DNA of 64,000 nt from Acuticoccus sp965213555 (GTDB taxonomy: Bacteria > Pseudomonadota > Alphaproteobacteria > Rhizobiales > Amorphaceae). Position 1 is the stretch's first letter. Each line of letters opens with the position of its first letter. Both the position numbers and the translations under genes were made by a program. The stretch lies in NCBI RefSeq assembly GCF_965213555.1, contig NZ_OZ243890.1:3951561-4015560 (forward strand). Reading direction: 5' to 3'. Shown in pieces: positions 41,662 to 50,838 of the stretch. Under the pieces are notes generated by a model. The model did no database searches. It was not told the origin of the DNA and worked only from the letters and a program-made list of their open reading frames with translations.

Positions 41662-43104
41662 TCAAAACAAGCTCTGCGCCGCCGTCGTGGCCGCGGACAG
41701 GATGGGCGTCCACACGAGGAAGAAGCCGATGGTGAACGCTCCCGACACGGCGAGCACGGCGCGCAGCTCGCCAGCCATCGGCTCGAAGGTATCGCGCGGC
41801 TCGTCGAACATCATGAGTTTGATGATGCGCAGGTAGTAGAACGCCGCCACCGCCGAGGCGAGGACGCCGATCACCGCCAGCGGCACGAGGTCCGCCTCCA
41901 CCGCTGCGAGGAACACGTAGAACTTCGCGAAGAAGCCGACGAGGGGCGGGATGCCTGCGAGTGAGAACAGGAGGAGCGTGAACGCCGCCGCCATCCATGG
42001 CTTGGTGCGAACGAGGCCGGCGAGGTCGGTGATGTCCTCCACCATGCCCTCATCGGCGCGGCGCATGGCGAGGATGCAGGCGAACGCGCCGACCGTCATC
42101 GCCAGGTAGATCGTCATGTAGATGACGACGCCGACGATCCCTTCCTCCGTCCCCGCCGCGAGCCCGATCAGCGCGTAGCCCACGTGGCCGATGGAGGAGT
42201 AGGCCATCAGCCGCTTGATGTTGGTCTGCCCGATCGCGGCGAACGCGCCGAGGACCATCGACATGATCGACAGGAAGACGAGGATCTGCTGCCACTGCAG
42301 GAAGGCGGGCCCGAACGCCTCCATGACGACGCGGGTGAACAGCGCCATGGCGGCGACCTTCGGCGCGGCGGCGAGGAAGGCGGTCACCGGGCTCGGCGCG
42401 CCCTCGTAGACGTCCGGCGTCCACATGTGGAACGGCACCGCCGACACCTTGAAGGCGAGGCCGGCGAGGACGAAGACGAGCCCGAACAACACGCCGAGCC
42501 CGACGCCGTCGCCGCCGATCGCGGCCGCGATGGCGCCGAACTCGGTCGCGCCGGTGAAGCCGTAGACCAGGCTGATGCCGTAGAGCAGCATCCCGGACGA
42601 CAGCGCGCCGAGCACGAAGTACTTGAGGCCCGCCTCGGTGGAGCGGATCGAGTCGCGGTTGATGGCGACCGCGCAGTACACCGCGAGGGACTGAAGCTCC
42701 AGCCCGAGGTAGACGCCGAGCATGTCGTTCGCCGAAATCATCAGCATCATGCCGATGGTGGCGAGCAGGATGAGCACGGAGTACTCGAAGCGCGCGAACG
42801 CCTGATGGCGTGCGTAGGCGATCGTCATCGCCACCGTGACCGCCGCCCCGAGAAGCGTCAGGATCTTCAGGTAGCGCGCGAACTGGTCGAACACGAACGT
42901 GCCATCGAACGCGAAGGTGCCGACCGGCGTCAGCAGGATGGCGACGATCCCGCCGATCAAGGCGACGATGGTCATGATGGAGATCGTGGGCGCCGCCTCC
43001 TCGTCGGAGAACGCTCCCGCCATCAACAGGACGATGGCGAAGAGCGCGAGGATGATCTCCGGCAGGAGCGGCATCATCGCAGGTAGCGGCACGGGCTCCA
43101 TCAC
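41662..43104 (-). CDS. nuoN: NADH-quinone oxidoreductase subunit N
   Basis: A 480-residue polytopic antiporter-like subunit of complex I. It has SANDMLGVYLGLELQSLAVY (conserved Glu), KVSAVPFHMWTPDVYEGAP and INKRLMAYSS-like NIKRLMAYSSIGH. It belongs to the proton-pumping membrane arm. Start overlaps the nuoM stop. Full length. Confidence 0.96.
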   Translation of the reverse strand: MMEPVPLPAMMPLLPEIILALFAIVLLMAGAFSDEEAAPTISIMTIVALIGGIVAILLTPVGTFAFDGTFVFDQFARYLKILTLLGAAVTVAMTIAYARHQAFARFEYSVLILLATIGMMLMISANDMLGVYLGLELQSLAVYCAVAINRDSIRSTEAGLKYFVLGALSSGMLLYGISLVYGFTGATEFGAIAAAIGGDGVGLGVLFGLVFVLAGLAFKVSAVPFHMWTPDVYEGAPSPVTAFLAAAPKVAAMALFTRVVMEAFGPAFLQWQQILVFLSIMSMVLGAFAAIGQTNIKRLMAYSSIGHVGYALIGLAAGTEEGIVGVVIYMTIYLAMTVGAFACILAMRRADEGMVEDITDLAGLVRTKPWMAAAFTLLLFSLAGIPPLVGFFAKFYVFLAAVEADLVPLAVIGVLASAVAAFYYLRIIKLMMFDEPRDTFEPMAGELRAVLAVSGAFTIGFFLVWTPILSAATTAAQSLF

Positions 43105-44768
43105 CGGTTCCCCCGTTCAGCCGACGCCCCGTCGGCCCCATGCTCGGCGTCGCCCTCAGCGCCCTCGCCGCCGTGCGGCTCGCCCTCCGGGGCGATGCCG
43201 AGCGCCTCGAGCCCGCGAGCGACGGCGTCCGCCGACGAGCCGTCCGCAAGGGCGAACTGCGAGGCATCCACCGCCGGCCCGTCCGGCACCCCGTTCGCCT
43301 CGGCGACGTCGGTGAGGAGCGCAGCCACCGAGGCGTCGGTGACCGCGAGGATCGGGTTCGGCCACACCCCGAACAGGATGGTGAGCACGACGAGCGGCAC
43401 CATGATGAGCTTCTCGCGCGCGCTGAGGTCGACCATGCGCCGCATGGCCTCCTTGTCGAGCGGCCCGAGCACCACGCGGCGGTACAGGAAGAGCGCATAC
43501 GCCGCCGAGAGGATGACGCCGGTGGTCGCCGCGACCGCCGCGATGGTGGAGGTCCTGTAGGTGCCGATCAGCGCAAGGAACTCGCCGACGAAGCCCGACG
43601 TGCCGGGCAGTCCGACGTTCGCCATGGTGAACACCAGGAAGGCAGTCGCATACCAGGGCATGCGCTTGATGAGCCCGCCGTAGGCCGCGATGTCGCGCGT
43701 GTGCGCCCGGTCGTAGACGACGCCGACGCACAGGAACAGCGCCGCCGACACGATGCCATGGGACAGCATCAGGTAGATCGCTCCCTGGACCCCCTGCGTG
43801 TTCATCGCGAAGATGCCCATGGTCACGATGCCCATGTGCGCCACGGAGGAGTAGGCGATGAGCTTCTTCATGTCCTGCTGGGCGAGCGCGGTGAGCGACG
43901 TAACGATGACCGCGATGGCCGACAGCAGGAACACGAGCCAGGCAAGGTCCGCCGACGCGTCCGGGAACATCGGCAGCGAGAAGCGCAGGAAGCCGTAACC
44001 CCCCATCTTGAGGAGCACGCCGGCGAGGAGGACGGAGCCCGCCGTCGGCGCCTCCACGTGCGCGTCCGGCAGCCACGTGTGCACCGGCCACATGGGCATC
44101 TTGACGGCAAAGCTCGCGAAGAAGGCGAGCCAAAGCCAAAACTGCATCCCCGCCGGGAAGTCGTGCGCCATGAGATCGGGGATCGAGGTCGTCCCCGCGT
44201 CCCAGTACATTGCGATGATCGCGACCAGCATCAACAGCGAGCCGGTCAAGGTGTAGAGGAAGAACTTGAAGGTCGCGTAGATGCGCCGCGCGCCACCCCA
44301 CACCCCGATGATGAGGAACATCGGGATGAGGCCACCCTCGAAGAAGATGTAGAACAGCACGATGTCGAGGGCGCAGAAGACGCCGATCATCAACGTCTCA
44401 AGGACCAGGAACGCGACCATGTACTCACGCACGCGGTCGGTGATCGACCTCCACGAGGCGAGGATGCAGAACGGCATGAGGAACGCCGTCAGCACGACGA
44501 ACGGCATGGAGATGCCGTCGACGCCGAGGTGGTAGGAGATGAGCCCCGGGATCCACTCCCGGTTCTCGACGAACTGGAAGCCGCCGTCCGTCGCATCGAA
44601 GCCGAGCCAGAGCCCGAGCGACAGCACGAAGTTGAACACCGTCGTGATGAGCGCGACGCGGCGAATGTTTTCGGTCGCCGCCTCGTCGTGCCCCCGCACG
44701 GCCAGGATGAAGGCGACGCCGACGAGCGGCAGGAAGATCAGGATGGACAGGAGCGGCCAGTCGCTCAT
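43101..44768 (-). CDS. nuoM: NADH-quinone oxidoreductase subunit M
   Basis: A 555-residue complex I membrane subunit with ADGG, GVDGISMPFVVLTAFLMP, KMPMWPVHTWLPDAHVEAP and QQDMKKLIAYSSVAHMG. It is about 50 residues longer than usual owing to a C-terminal hydrophilic tail rich in Gly, Glu and His (GEPHGGEGAEGDAEHG) beyond the last membrane helix. Position between nuoL and nuoN. Confidence 0.96.
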   Translation of the reverse strand: MSDWPLLSILIFLPLVGVAFILAVRGHDEAATENIRRVALITTVFNFVLSLGLWLGFDATDGGFQFVENREWIPGLISYHLGVDGISMPFVVLTAFLMPFCILASWRSITDRVREYMVAFLVLETLMIGVFCALDIVLFYIFFEGGLIPMFLIIGVWGGARRIYATFKFFLYTLTGSLLMLVAIIAMYWDAGTTSIPDLMAHDFPAGMQFWLWLAFFASFAVKMPMWPVHTWLPDAHVEAPTAGSVLLAGVLLKMGGYGFLRFSLPMFPDASADLAWLVFLLSAIAVIVTSLTALAQQDMKKLIAYSSVAHMGIVTMGIFAMNTQGVQGAIYLMLSHGIVSAALFLCVGVVYDRAHTRDIAAYGGLIKRMPWYATAFLVFTMANVGLPGTSGFVGEFLALIGTYRTSTIAAVAATTGVILSAAYALFLYRRVVLGPLDKEAMRRMVDLSAREKLIMVPLVVLTILFGVWPNPILAVTDASVAALLTDVAEANGVPDGPAVDASQFALADGSSADAVARGLEALGIAPEGEPHGGEGAEGDAEHGADGASAERGNR

Positions 44769-44799
44769 CGCGCGGCTCCTGGCGCGCTCGACGCGGCGG

Positions 44800-46737
44800 T
44801 CACAAGACGCCCCTGTCGAGGGCGATCATGACGCTGACGAAGACCGCGATCCCAGTCAGCATCACGAACGCGTAGTGGTACAAGTAGCCGGATTGGAAGC
44901 GCTGGGCGAGCGCGGCGACGTCCCTCACCCGTGCCGCGACCCCATCCGGTCCGACCCCGTCGATGACGCGCGCGTCGCCCTTCCAGAAGGTGCGGCCGAG
45001 CCAGCGAGCGGGACGCACGAACAGCACCTCGTAGAGCTCGTCGAAGTACCACTTGTTGAGGAAGAACCTGTGCACCGCCGGCACCGCTCGCGTGAAGCGC
45101 TCGGGCAGGCTGGGCACGGCAAGGTAGCACACGACCGCGATGACGAAGCCGACGACGAAGGCCTCCGCAGGCGCGAGCACCACCCACTGCGGCACCTCAT
45201 GCAGGTCGTGCAGCACGTGGTTGCCGACGCCGGCGAACAGCGAGCCGTTCCAGAACTCGCCGGTCGGATCGCCCTCGAACGCGTGGACGAATGCCGCGCC
45301 GGCGCCGAGCGCACCCACGGCGAGGAGCCCCATGGGCAGGAGCATCGTCCAGGGCGACTCGTGGGCGTGCTTGAAGGTGTCGGCAGCCGCTCGCGTGCGT
45401 CCGTGGAACGCCATGAAGATGAGCCGCCAGGAGTAGAACGAGGTCAGCACCGCGGCGATGACGAGGAGCACGAAGCCGAACAGCGCCGCAGGAGTCCCTG
45501 CCGCGAACGCCGCCTCCACCACGAGGTCCTTGGAGTAGTACCCCGCGGTGAACGGGAAGCCGGTGAGCGCCAGCGTCCCGATGACCATCCCGGCGTAGGT
45601 GAGCGGGATCTTTCGCCACAGCCCGCCCATGCGACGCAGGTCCTGCTCCTCGTGCATGGCGTGGATCACCGACCCCGCGCCGAGGAACAGGAGCGCCTTG
45701 AAGAAGGCGTGGGTGAAGAGGTGGAAGATCGCGATGCCGTAGGCGCCGACGCCGAGCGCCACGAACATGTAGCCGAGCTGCGAGCACGTGGAGTAGGCGA
45801 TGACGCGTTTGATGTCGTTCTGCGCGCAGCCGACGGTGGCGGCGAAGAACGCGGTGACCGCGCCGACGAGGGCGACCACGGTGAGTGCGGTGGGCGCGAA
45901 CTCGTAGAGCGGCGACATGCGCGCCACCATGAAGACGCCCGCCGTCACCATGGTTGCAGCGTGGATGAGCGCGGAGACCGGCGTCGGCCCCTCCATGGCG
46001 TCGGGCAGCCAGGTGTGCAGCAGGAACTGCGCCGACTTGCCCATCGCGCCGATGAACAGGAGCACGCAGGCGAGCTCAAGCGCCGGCACCTCGAGCCCGA
46101 GGAAGCCGAAGCTCGCCTGTGCCATCGCGGGCGCCGCGGCGAAGATCGCGTCGAGCTGCACCGCCCCCGTCAACGCGAACAGCGTGAAGATGCCGAGGAG
46201 GTAGCCGAAGTCGCCGACGCGGTTGACGACGAAGGCCTTGATCGCCGCCGCGTTCGCGGACGGCCGGTCCGACCAGAAGCCGATGAGGAGGTAGGACGCG
46301 AGGCCGACGCCCTCCCAGCCGAAGAACATCTGCACGAGGTTGTCCGCCGTCACGAGCATCAGCATCGCGAACGTGAACAGCGACAGGTAGGCGAAGAACT
46401 TCGCCTTCGCGTCGTCGTGGCTCATGTAGCCGAACGAGTAAAGGTGGACGAGCGCCGACACCGTGTTGACGACGACGAGCATCACCGCCGTCAGCGTGTC
46501 GACGCGCAGCCGCCAGGCGATCTCGAGGTCGCCCGAGACGATCCACTCGGCGATGAGGACCCGCTCGGTCTCGGCGTTCCCGTAGCCCCAAGCGATGAAG
46601 ACGATCCACGACAGCGCCGCCGAGACGAACAGGAGTCCCGTCGTCACCACCTGCGCGGTGAACGCGCCGAGCTGACGGCCCAGGAGGAACGCGAACAGGA
46701 AGCCGGCGAGCGGCAGGAAGACGATGATCTCAACCAC
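44800..46737 (-). CDS. nuoL: NADH-quinone oxidoreductase subunit L
   Basis: A 645-residue subunit, the distal proton channel of complex I. It has GWEGVGLASYLLIGFW, KSAQFLLHTWLPDAMEGPTP, QNDIKRVIAYSTCSQLGYM, and a long C-terminal helix region before the last membrane segment (YHYAFVMLTGIAVFVSVM). It starts 3 bases after the nuoK stop. Full length. Confidence 0.96.
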   Translation of the reverse strand: MVEIIVFLPLAGFLFAFLLGRQLGAFTAQVVTTGLLFVSAALSWIVFIAWGYGNAETERVLIAEWIVSGDLEIAWRLRVDTLTAVMLVVVNTVSALVHLYSFGYMSHDDAKAKFFAYLSLFTFAMLMLVTADNLVQMFFGWEGVGLASYLLIGFWSDRPSANAAAIKAFVVNRVGDFGYLLGIFTLFALTGAVQLDAIFAAAPAMAQASFGFLGLEVPALELACVLLFIGAMGKSAQFLLHTWLPDAMEGPTPVSALIHAATMVTAGVFMVARMSPLYEFAPTALTVVALVGAVTAFFAATVGCAQNDIKRVIAYSTCSQLGYMFVALGVGAYGIAIFHLFTHAFFKALLFLGAGSVIHAMHEEQDLRRMGGLWRKIPLTYAGMVIGTLALTGFPFTAGYYSKDLVVEAAFAAGTPAALFGFVLLVIAAVLTSFYSWRLIFMAFHGRTRAAADTFKHAHESPWTMLLPMGLLAVGALGAGAAFVHAFEGDPTGEFWNGSLFAGVGNHVLHDLHEVPQWVVLAPAEAFVVGFVIAVVCYLAVPSLPERFTRAVPAVHRFFLNKWYFDELYEVLFVRPARWLGRTFWKGDARVIDGVGPDGVAARVRDVAALAQRFQSGYLYHYAFVMLTGIAVFVSVMIALDRGVL

Positions 46738-46740
46738 CGA

Positions 46741-47046
46741 TCAGCCCTTCAAGGTGTCGATGTCCTCAACCGCGATGGAGCCGCGGTTGCGGAAGAAGGC
46801 GACGAGGATCGCGAGCCCGATGGCGGCCTCCGCGGCGGCGACGGTGAGCACGAACAGCGCGAACACCTGACCGACGAGGTCGCCGAGCGCGGCGGAAAAC
46901 GCCACGAAGTTGAGGTTCACCGCGAGCAGGATGAGCTCGATGGACATCAGGATGACGATGACGTTCTTGCGGTTGAGGAAGATGCCGAACACACCGATGA
47001 CGAACAGGATCGCCGACACCGTCAAGTAATGCGAGACTCCGATCAC
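46741..47046 (-). CDS. nuoK: NADH-quinone oxidoreductase subunit K
   Basis: A 101-residue membrane subunit with three helices and the conserved glutamates in MSIELILLAVNLNFVAF and AAAEAAIGLAILV. It begins with a GTG at 47046 (VIGVSHYLTVSAILF), overlapping the nuoJ stop; longer in-frame starts lie within nuoJ. Confidence 0.95.
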   Translation of the reverse strand: MIGVSHYLTVSAILFVIGVFGIFLNRKNVIVILMSIELILLAVNLNFVAFSAALGDLVGQVFALFVLTVAAAEAAIGLAILVAFFRNRGSIAVEDIDTLKG

Positions 47047-47663
47047 AGTTGAAGCCCTCGCCCGGAGGCCACCTCGCGCACCTCCATCGCCTCCTCCCTG
47101 GTGCGGTTCACCTGGCGAGCGACGTCCTGCTTCTTCGCGCGGCTCTCGTCCCGCAGCGTCAGCACGATGGCGCCGACCATGGCGACGAGGAGGATGAGGC
47201 CGGCCACCTGGAAGTAGAATGCGTAGCGCGTGTAAAGCACCAGGCCGAGCGCCTCGGTGTTCGTCACCGCCTCCGGCGCGGGGATCGGCACCGCCGCACG
47301 GCTCGCGAGCTCCGGTGCCAGCGTGTAGGCGCCGAGCACCAGGATGAGCTCGACGAGGAGGACGAGGCCGACCGTTGCGCCCACGGGCAGGTACTGCATG
47401 AAGCCCTGCCTGAGCTCGACGAAGTCGACGTCGAGCATCATGACGACGAAGAGGAAGAGGACGAGCACCGCGCCGACGTAGACGACGACCAGGATGAGGG
47501 CGAGGAACTCGGCCCCGGCCAGCATGAACAGTCCGGCGCCGTTGAGGAACGCGAGGATCAAAAACAGCACCGAGTGGACCGGGTTGCGCGAGGACACGAC
47601 CATCAGCGCCGAGGCCACCATCACCGCTGCGAACAGGTAAAAGAACAGCGACACCAGGGTCAT
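47043..47663 (-). CDS. nuoJ: NADH-quinone oxidoreductase subunit J
   Basis: A 206-residue membrane subunit: SRNPVHSVLFLILAFLNGAGLF, VVYVGAVLVLFLFVVMMLDVD and a C-terminal KKQDVARQVNRTREEAMEV tail. In nearly all alphaproteobacteria nuoI lies directly upstream; here an HtrA-like gene does, and nuoI is at the far end of the window on the same strand. nuoJ therefore heads this half of the cluster and needs its own promoter or read-through from the protease gene. Confidence 0.95.
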   Translation of the reverse strand: MTLVSLFFYLFAAVMVASALMVVSSRNPVHSVLFLILAFLNGAGLFMLAGAEFLALILVVVYVGAVLVLFLFVVMMLDVDFVELRQGFMQYLPVGATVGLVLLVELILVLGAYTLAPELASRAAVPIPAPEAVTNTEALGLVLYTRYAFYFQVAGLILLVAMVGAIVLTLRDESRAKKQDVARQVNRTREEAMEVREVASGRGLQL

Positions 47664-47780
47664 CGGACAGCTCGCGCGACGGGTGTTTTGCGGAAGGGTG
47701 CCCGCACCGGGCCCGAGCCCGTCTTAGCGGACGCACCATGACGCGTCTACCGCGGCCGGGCGCCGCCCTCCCCGCCCGCG

Positions 47781-48899
47781 TCAGCCGGCCTCGTCCAACG
47801 TGACGGACAGCTCCGAGCGCGCGCCGTCGCGCAGGACGCCGAGGCGCACCGTCTCGCCGGCGCGCCGCCGATCGAGCGCGGCGCGCAGCTCCTCGGTGTC
47901 GACGACGCGGTCGCCGTCGAGCCCGACGATGATGTCGCCCGCGAGGATGCGCCCGTCCGGGTGGATCTGAGCCGGACGCAACCCCGCTCGCTCGGCCGGG
48001 GTCCCGGGCTCGACGCTGAGGACGAGGACGCCCTCCACGCCGGAACGCGCCAGTAGGTCGTCGGCGCGTGGGTCGGTGGCGACGCCGAGCACCGGCGGCC
48101 GGTAGCGTCCTGATCCGAGGATCTGCGGCACGACGCGGTTGACCGCGTCCACCGGCACCGCGAAGCCGATGCCGGCGCTCGAGCCCGAGGGGCTGTAGAT
48201 CGCGGTGTTGACGCCGACGAGCCGTCCGGCGCTGTCGATGAGCGGTCCGCCGGAGTTGCCCGGGTTGATCGCCGCGTCCGTCTGGATGAGGCCGCGCAGC
48301 GTGCCGCCCTCCTCGGCGGGCAGCTCGCGCTCGAGGGCCGAGATGACGCCCGTCGTCAGTGTCCAGTCGAGCCCGAACGGGTTGCCGATGGCGAACACCT
48401 TCTGGCCCACCTGGAGGTCCTGGCTGGTGCCGATGGCGAGCGGTGCGAGCGCCTCGCCCTCCGCGTCGATGCGCAGCACGGCAAGGTCATGCGTCGGGTC
48501 CGCGCCGACCAGCCGCGCCCGCACCGCCCGCCCGTCCGCCAGCCGCACCGTGGCGGACGTCGCACCGCGGATGACGTGCGCGTTGGTGACGACGTGGCCA
48601 GCAGCATCCCAGACGAAGCCCGAGCCGGTGCCCCGCGGCACGTCGTAGGCGTTGCGCGTCCAGTAGTCGACGACGCGCTCGCGGGTGGAGATCGACACCA
48701 CAGAGTCCTTCGTCGCCTCGAACACCTCGATGGTGGCACGCTCGTCCGAGGCAAGGTCGCCGCGCGGCGTGACCAGGCGGGGCTCGACGTCCACCGGCAC
48801 GAGCCGCGCCCGCAGCGCAGGTCCGGCCTCGAACGCGAGGATCACCGCGACCAGCGCGATCGTGAGCAGGAGCAGCCGTGTGGCGAAGCGGTCGTGCAT
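47781..48899 (-). CDS. HtrA/DegP-like trypsin-family serine protease with one PDZ domain
   Basis: A 372-residue protein with an N-terminal membrane anchor (RLLLLTIALVAVILAF). The catalytic triad is His in VVTNAHVIRG, Asp in THDLAVLRI and Ser in INPGNSGGPLID. One PDZ domain follows (GVLVLSVEPGTPAERAG; DGRILAGDIIVGLDGDRV). The ATG at 48899 places the anchor at the start. Acts in the periplasm. It points toward nuoJ, 117 bases upstream of it, and is divergent from the Tim44-like gene. Confidence 0.9.
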   Translation of the reverse strand: MHDRFATRLLLLTIALVAVILAFEAGPALRARLVPVDVEPRLVTPRGDLASDERATIEVFEATKDSVVSISTRERVVDYWTRNAYDVPRGTGSGFVWDAAGHVVTNAHVIRGATSATVRLADGRAVRARLVGADPTHDLAVLRIDAEGEALAPLAIGTSQDLQVGQKVFAIGNPFGLDWTLTTGVISALERELPAEEGGTLRGLIQTDAAINPGNSGGPLIDSAGRLVGVNTAIYSPSGSSAGIGFAVPVDAVNRVVPQILGSGRYRPPVLGVATDPRADDLLARSGVEGVLVLSVEPGTPAERAGLRPAQIHPDGRILAGDIIVGLDGDRVVDTEELRAALDRRRAGETVRLGVLRDGARSELSVTLDEAG

Positions 48900-49027
48900 C
48901 GAACTCGTCCTGGATCCCCTCGGCCGACCTGAAGGACGCGCCTCTCCCCGTCGAATGCGCGGGCGATCGGATTGGTTTGCCGGCACTCGCTCCCATATGG
49001 AAGGCATCCGTGATGGCAGAGGTACCC

Positions 49028-50035
49028 ATGCGCTTCTTTCACTCCTTCAAGGCCGTCCTTGCGATCGCGATCCTCGCGGCGAGCGTGATGCTGGTGACGG
49101 TCGACTTCGCCGAGGCACGTCGCGGCGGCTCGTTCGGCAGCCGGGGCGCCCGCACGTTCGATCGGCCGGCAGCGACCCAGACCGCGCCGCGCAACGCGAG
49201 TCCGATCGACCGATCCATGACGCCGCGTCAGCAGGCCCAGCCCGGGGCACAGCAGGCCGGGCGCGGCCAGCCAGCCGCGCAGCAGAACCGCGGCGGCATG
49301 TTCGGCGGGCTCGCCGGCGGCCTCCTGGGCGGCCTAATGCTCGGCGGCCTCATCGGCATGATGATGGGCAACGGGCTTGGCGGCCTCGCCGGCATCCTCG
49401 GCCTCCTCGTTCAGGTCGGCCTCGCGGTCCTCGTGGTGAGCCTCATCCTGCGCTGGATGCGCTCGCGCCGCCAGCCGGCCTACGCGGGCCCCGCCGGCAC
49501 GACCCCGTCAGCCGACGCGCGGCCCGACGTCTCTCGCACCGCCTACACCGGGTCCGGCACGGCCGGCTCTGCCGCCAGCGGTGCGACGGCGGCGCCGTCG
49601 GCCGCCCCGGCAGCCTTCGAGGGCGGGTCCGACGAGGTGGGGCTCACCGGCGACGACTTCGATGCGTTCGAGCAGCTCCTCGTCGAGGTCCAAGCCGCCT
49701 TCTCGCGCGAGGACTATGGGGCGCTGCGCATGCGCTGCACGCCGGAGATCGTCTCCTACCTGTCGGAGGAGTTGAGCCAGAACGCTGTGGCCGGACGCAA
49801 GAACGACGTCACCGACGTCAAGCTCCTCGAGGGCGACCTCTCCGAGGCCTGGCGCGAGGACGACCGGGAATACGCCACGGTCGCCATGCGTTACGAAGGC
49901 GTCGACGTCATGCGCGATCGGCAGACCGGCGAGGTCGTCGAGGGGGACCAGCGTCCGACCGAGACCACCGAGGTTTGGACCTTCGTGCGTCCGGTCGGCG
50001 GCCGTTGGCAGGTCTCGGCGATCCAGGAGAGCTGA
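49028..50035 (+). CDS. Tim44-like domain membrane protein
   Basis: A 335-residue protein. It has a signal-like N-terminus (AVLAIAILAASVMLV), a Gln/Gly/Pro-rich stretch, a glycine-rich hydrophobic section (GLAGGLLGGLMLGGLIGMM; GLLVQVGLAVLVVSLIL), and a C-terminal Tim44-like domain (DFDAFEQLLVEVQAAFSRED; EVWTFVRPVGGRWQVSAIQ). This is the standard layout of bacterial Tim44-domain proteins of unknown role. The ATG at 49028 gives MRFFHSF; in-frame ATGs a few codons upstream are possible. A strong terminator follows. Confidence 0.86.
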   Translation: MRFFHSFKAVLAIAILAASVMLVTVDFAEARRGGSFGSRGARTFDRPAATQTAPRNASPIDRSMTPRQQAQPGAQQAGRGQPAAQQNRGGMFGGLAGGLLGGLMLGGLIGMMMGNGLGGLAGILGLLVQVGLAVLVVSLILRWMRSRRQPAYAGPAGTTPSADARPDVSRTAYTGSGTAGSAASGATAAPSAAPAAFEGGSDEVGLTGDDFDAFEQLLVEVQAAFSREDYGALRMRCTPEIVSYLSEELSQNAVAGRKNDVTDVKLLEGDLSEAWREDDREYATVAMRYEGVDVMRDRQTGEVVEGDQRPTETTEVWTFVRPVGGRWQVSAIQES

Positions 50036-50073
50036 GCCGACCCCGGCCACACGGCCCTCGGGTCGCGAGCAAG

Positions 50074-50100
50074 GGCGGTGCTACGGCACCGCCTTTTTTT
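50074..50100 (+). terminator. Rho-independent terminator of the Tim44-like gene
   Basis: GGCGGTGC (50074-50081) pairs perfectly with GCACCGCC (50086-50093) around a TACG loop, followed by seven T. It lies 38 bases after the stop at 50035. This is the clearest intrinsic terminator in the window. Confidence 0.93.
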
Positions 50101-50189
50101 GTGCCGTCCGCAACCCTAATCCGCAACTTCACTCTGCTGCAACCACTGGAGGTTGGCGTACACCTTGCGCTTTTCCTCTTGCCAACATG

Positions 50190-50202
50190 CGCACAATGTG
50201 CG
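50190..50202. promoter_or_regulatory. CGCACA-A-TGTGCG palindrome followed by an AT-rich TATATA box
   Basis: A perfect 13-base palindrome with TATATAT directly after it (50204-50209), in an unusually AT-rich stretch for this genome and about 75 bases before the small ORF at 50277. It looks like an operator overlapping a promoter. A related ATGCGCACA half-site occurs at 53221 in front of the XRE regulator gene. Confidence 0.45.
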
Positions 50203-50276
50203 TATATATCCTCCATCAGGCTGCAACACGACAGTTCGATGACGACGAGCTGTCGCGCGACCGAGGGGGCCGGCAC

Positions 50277-50456
50277 ATGTGGAACTACCTTCTCATCGCG
50301 CGCTACAATGCGCAGCGCGGAATGTGGGGCGGGCGTGAGAGCTTCGAGCACCTGCGTCAGGCGAACCGGGCGCGCGAGGACGACCAGCGTCGCACACGGT
50401 CGAGCCGTTTGACGGAACGCTCCACTGCCTTGGTGGATGAGCGCCGCGAGGGCTGA
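50277..50456 (+). CDS. Small hypothetical protein (59 residues)
   Basis: ATG at 50277 preceded by GAGGGGG at a suitable distance. It encodes a 59-residue, highly charged protein starting MWNYLLIARYNAQRGMWGG and ending in an Arg/Glu-rich helix. The frame is open back to 50187, but the palindrome sits there. No family recognised; the promoter-like palindrome and ribosome site support it. Confidence 0.5.
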   Translation: MWNYLLIARYNAQRGMWGGRESFEHLRQANRAREDDQRRTRSSRLTERSTALVDERREG

Positions 50457-50485
50457 CCTGCTGGGCTACGCAGCTCGCCTGTTGT

Positions 50486-50791
50486 TCAGCGCCGGCTGCA
50501 GCTGTACTGGACGAGCGGCGTCGAGATGATGGCGCTCGCGCGGCCCTTCCAAGCCTCGCACCCCCGAAGCGTCGCGAAGCACCCGACAAAGGAGACCGGC
50601 CGCGTCCAGTCGGTGTGGCCCCGCGTGCCGCCCGACACGCGCCCGATGTAGGGCAGCTCCGGGTTCGCCTTGCAGGACGGCGCCGCGTCGCGGATGCGCG
50701 CCACCTCCGCCGGGGTGCCGAACTGCGCGCTCGTCGGAGTTGCGAGCGGCATTGCAAGCAGTGCCGACACGGCCACGCCGATCAACCTCAT
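50486..50791 (-). CDS. Small exported cysteine-containing protein, unknown
   Basis: A 101-residue protein with a clear signal peptide (MRLIGVAVSALLAMPLATPTSAQ). The mature part has four cysteines (APSCKANPELP, FVGCFATLRGCEAW, YSCSRR), likely two disulfides, and the phrase PYIGRVSGGTRGHTDWTRP. No family recognised. It is 48 bases downstream of purB on the same strand. Confidence 0.68.
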   Translation of the reverse strand: MRLIGVAVSALLAMPLATPTSAQFGTPAEVARIRDAAPSCKANPELPYIGRVSGGTRGHTDWTRPVSFVGCFATLRGCEAWKGRASAIISTPLVQYSCSRR

Positions 50792-50838
50792 GACAACCTC
50801 CCTGGTCGATGGTCGAAACGCCATCCCCAAGGCAAGGT

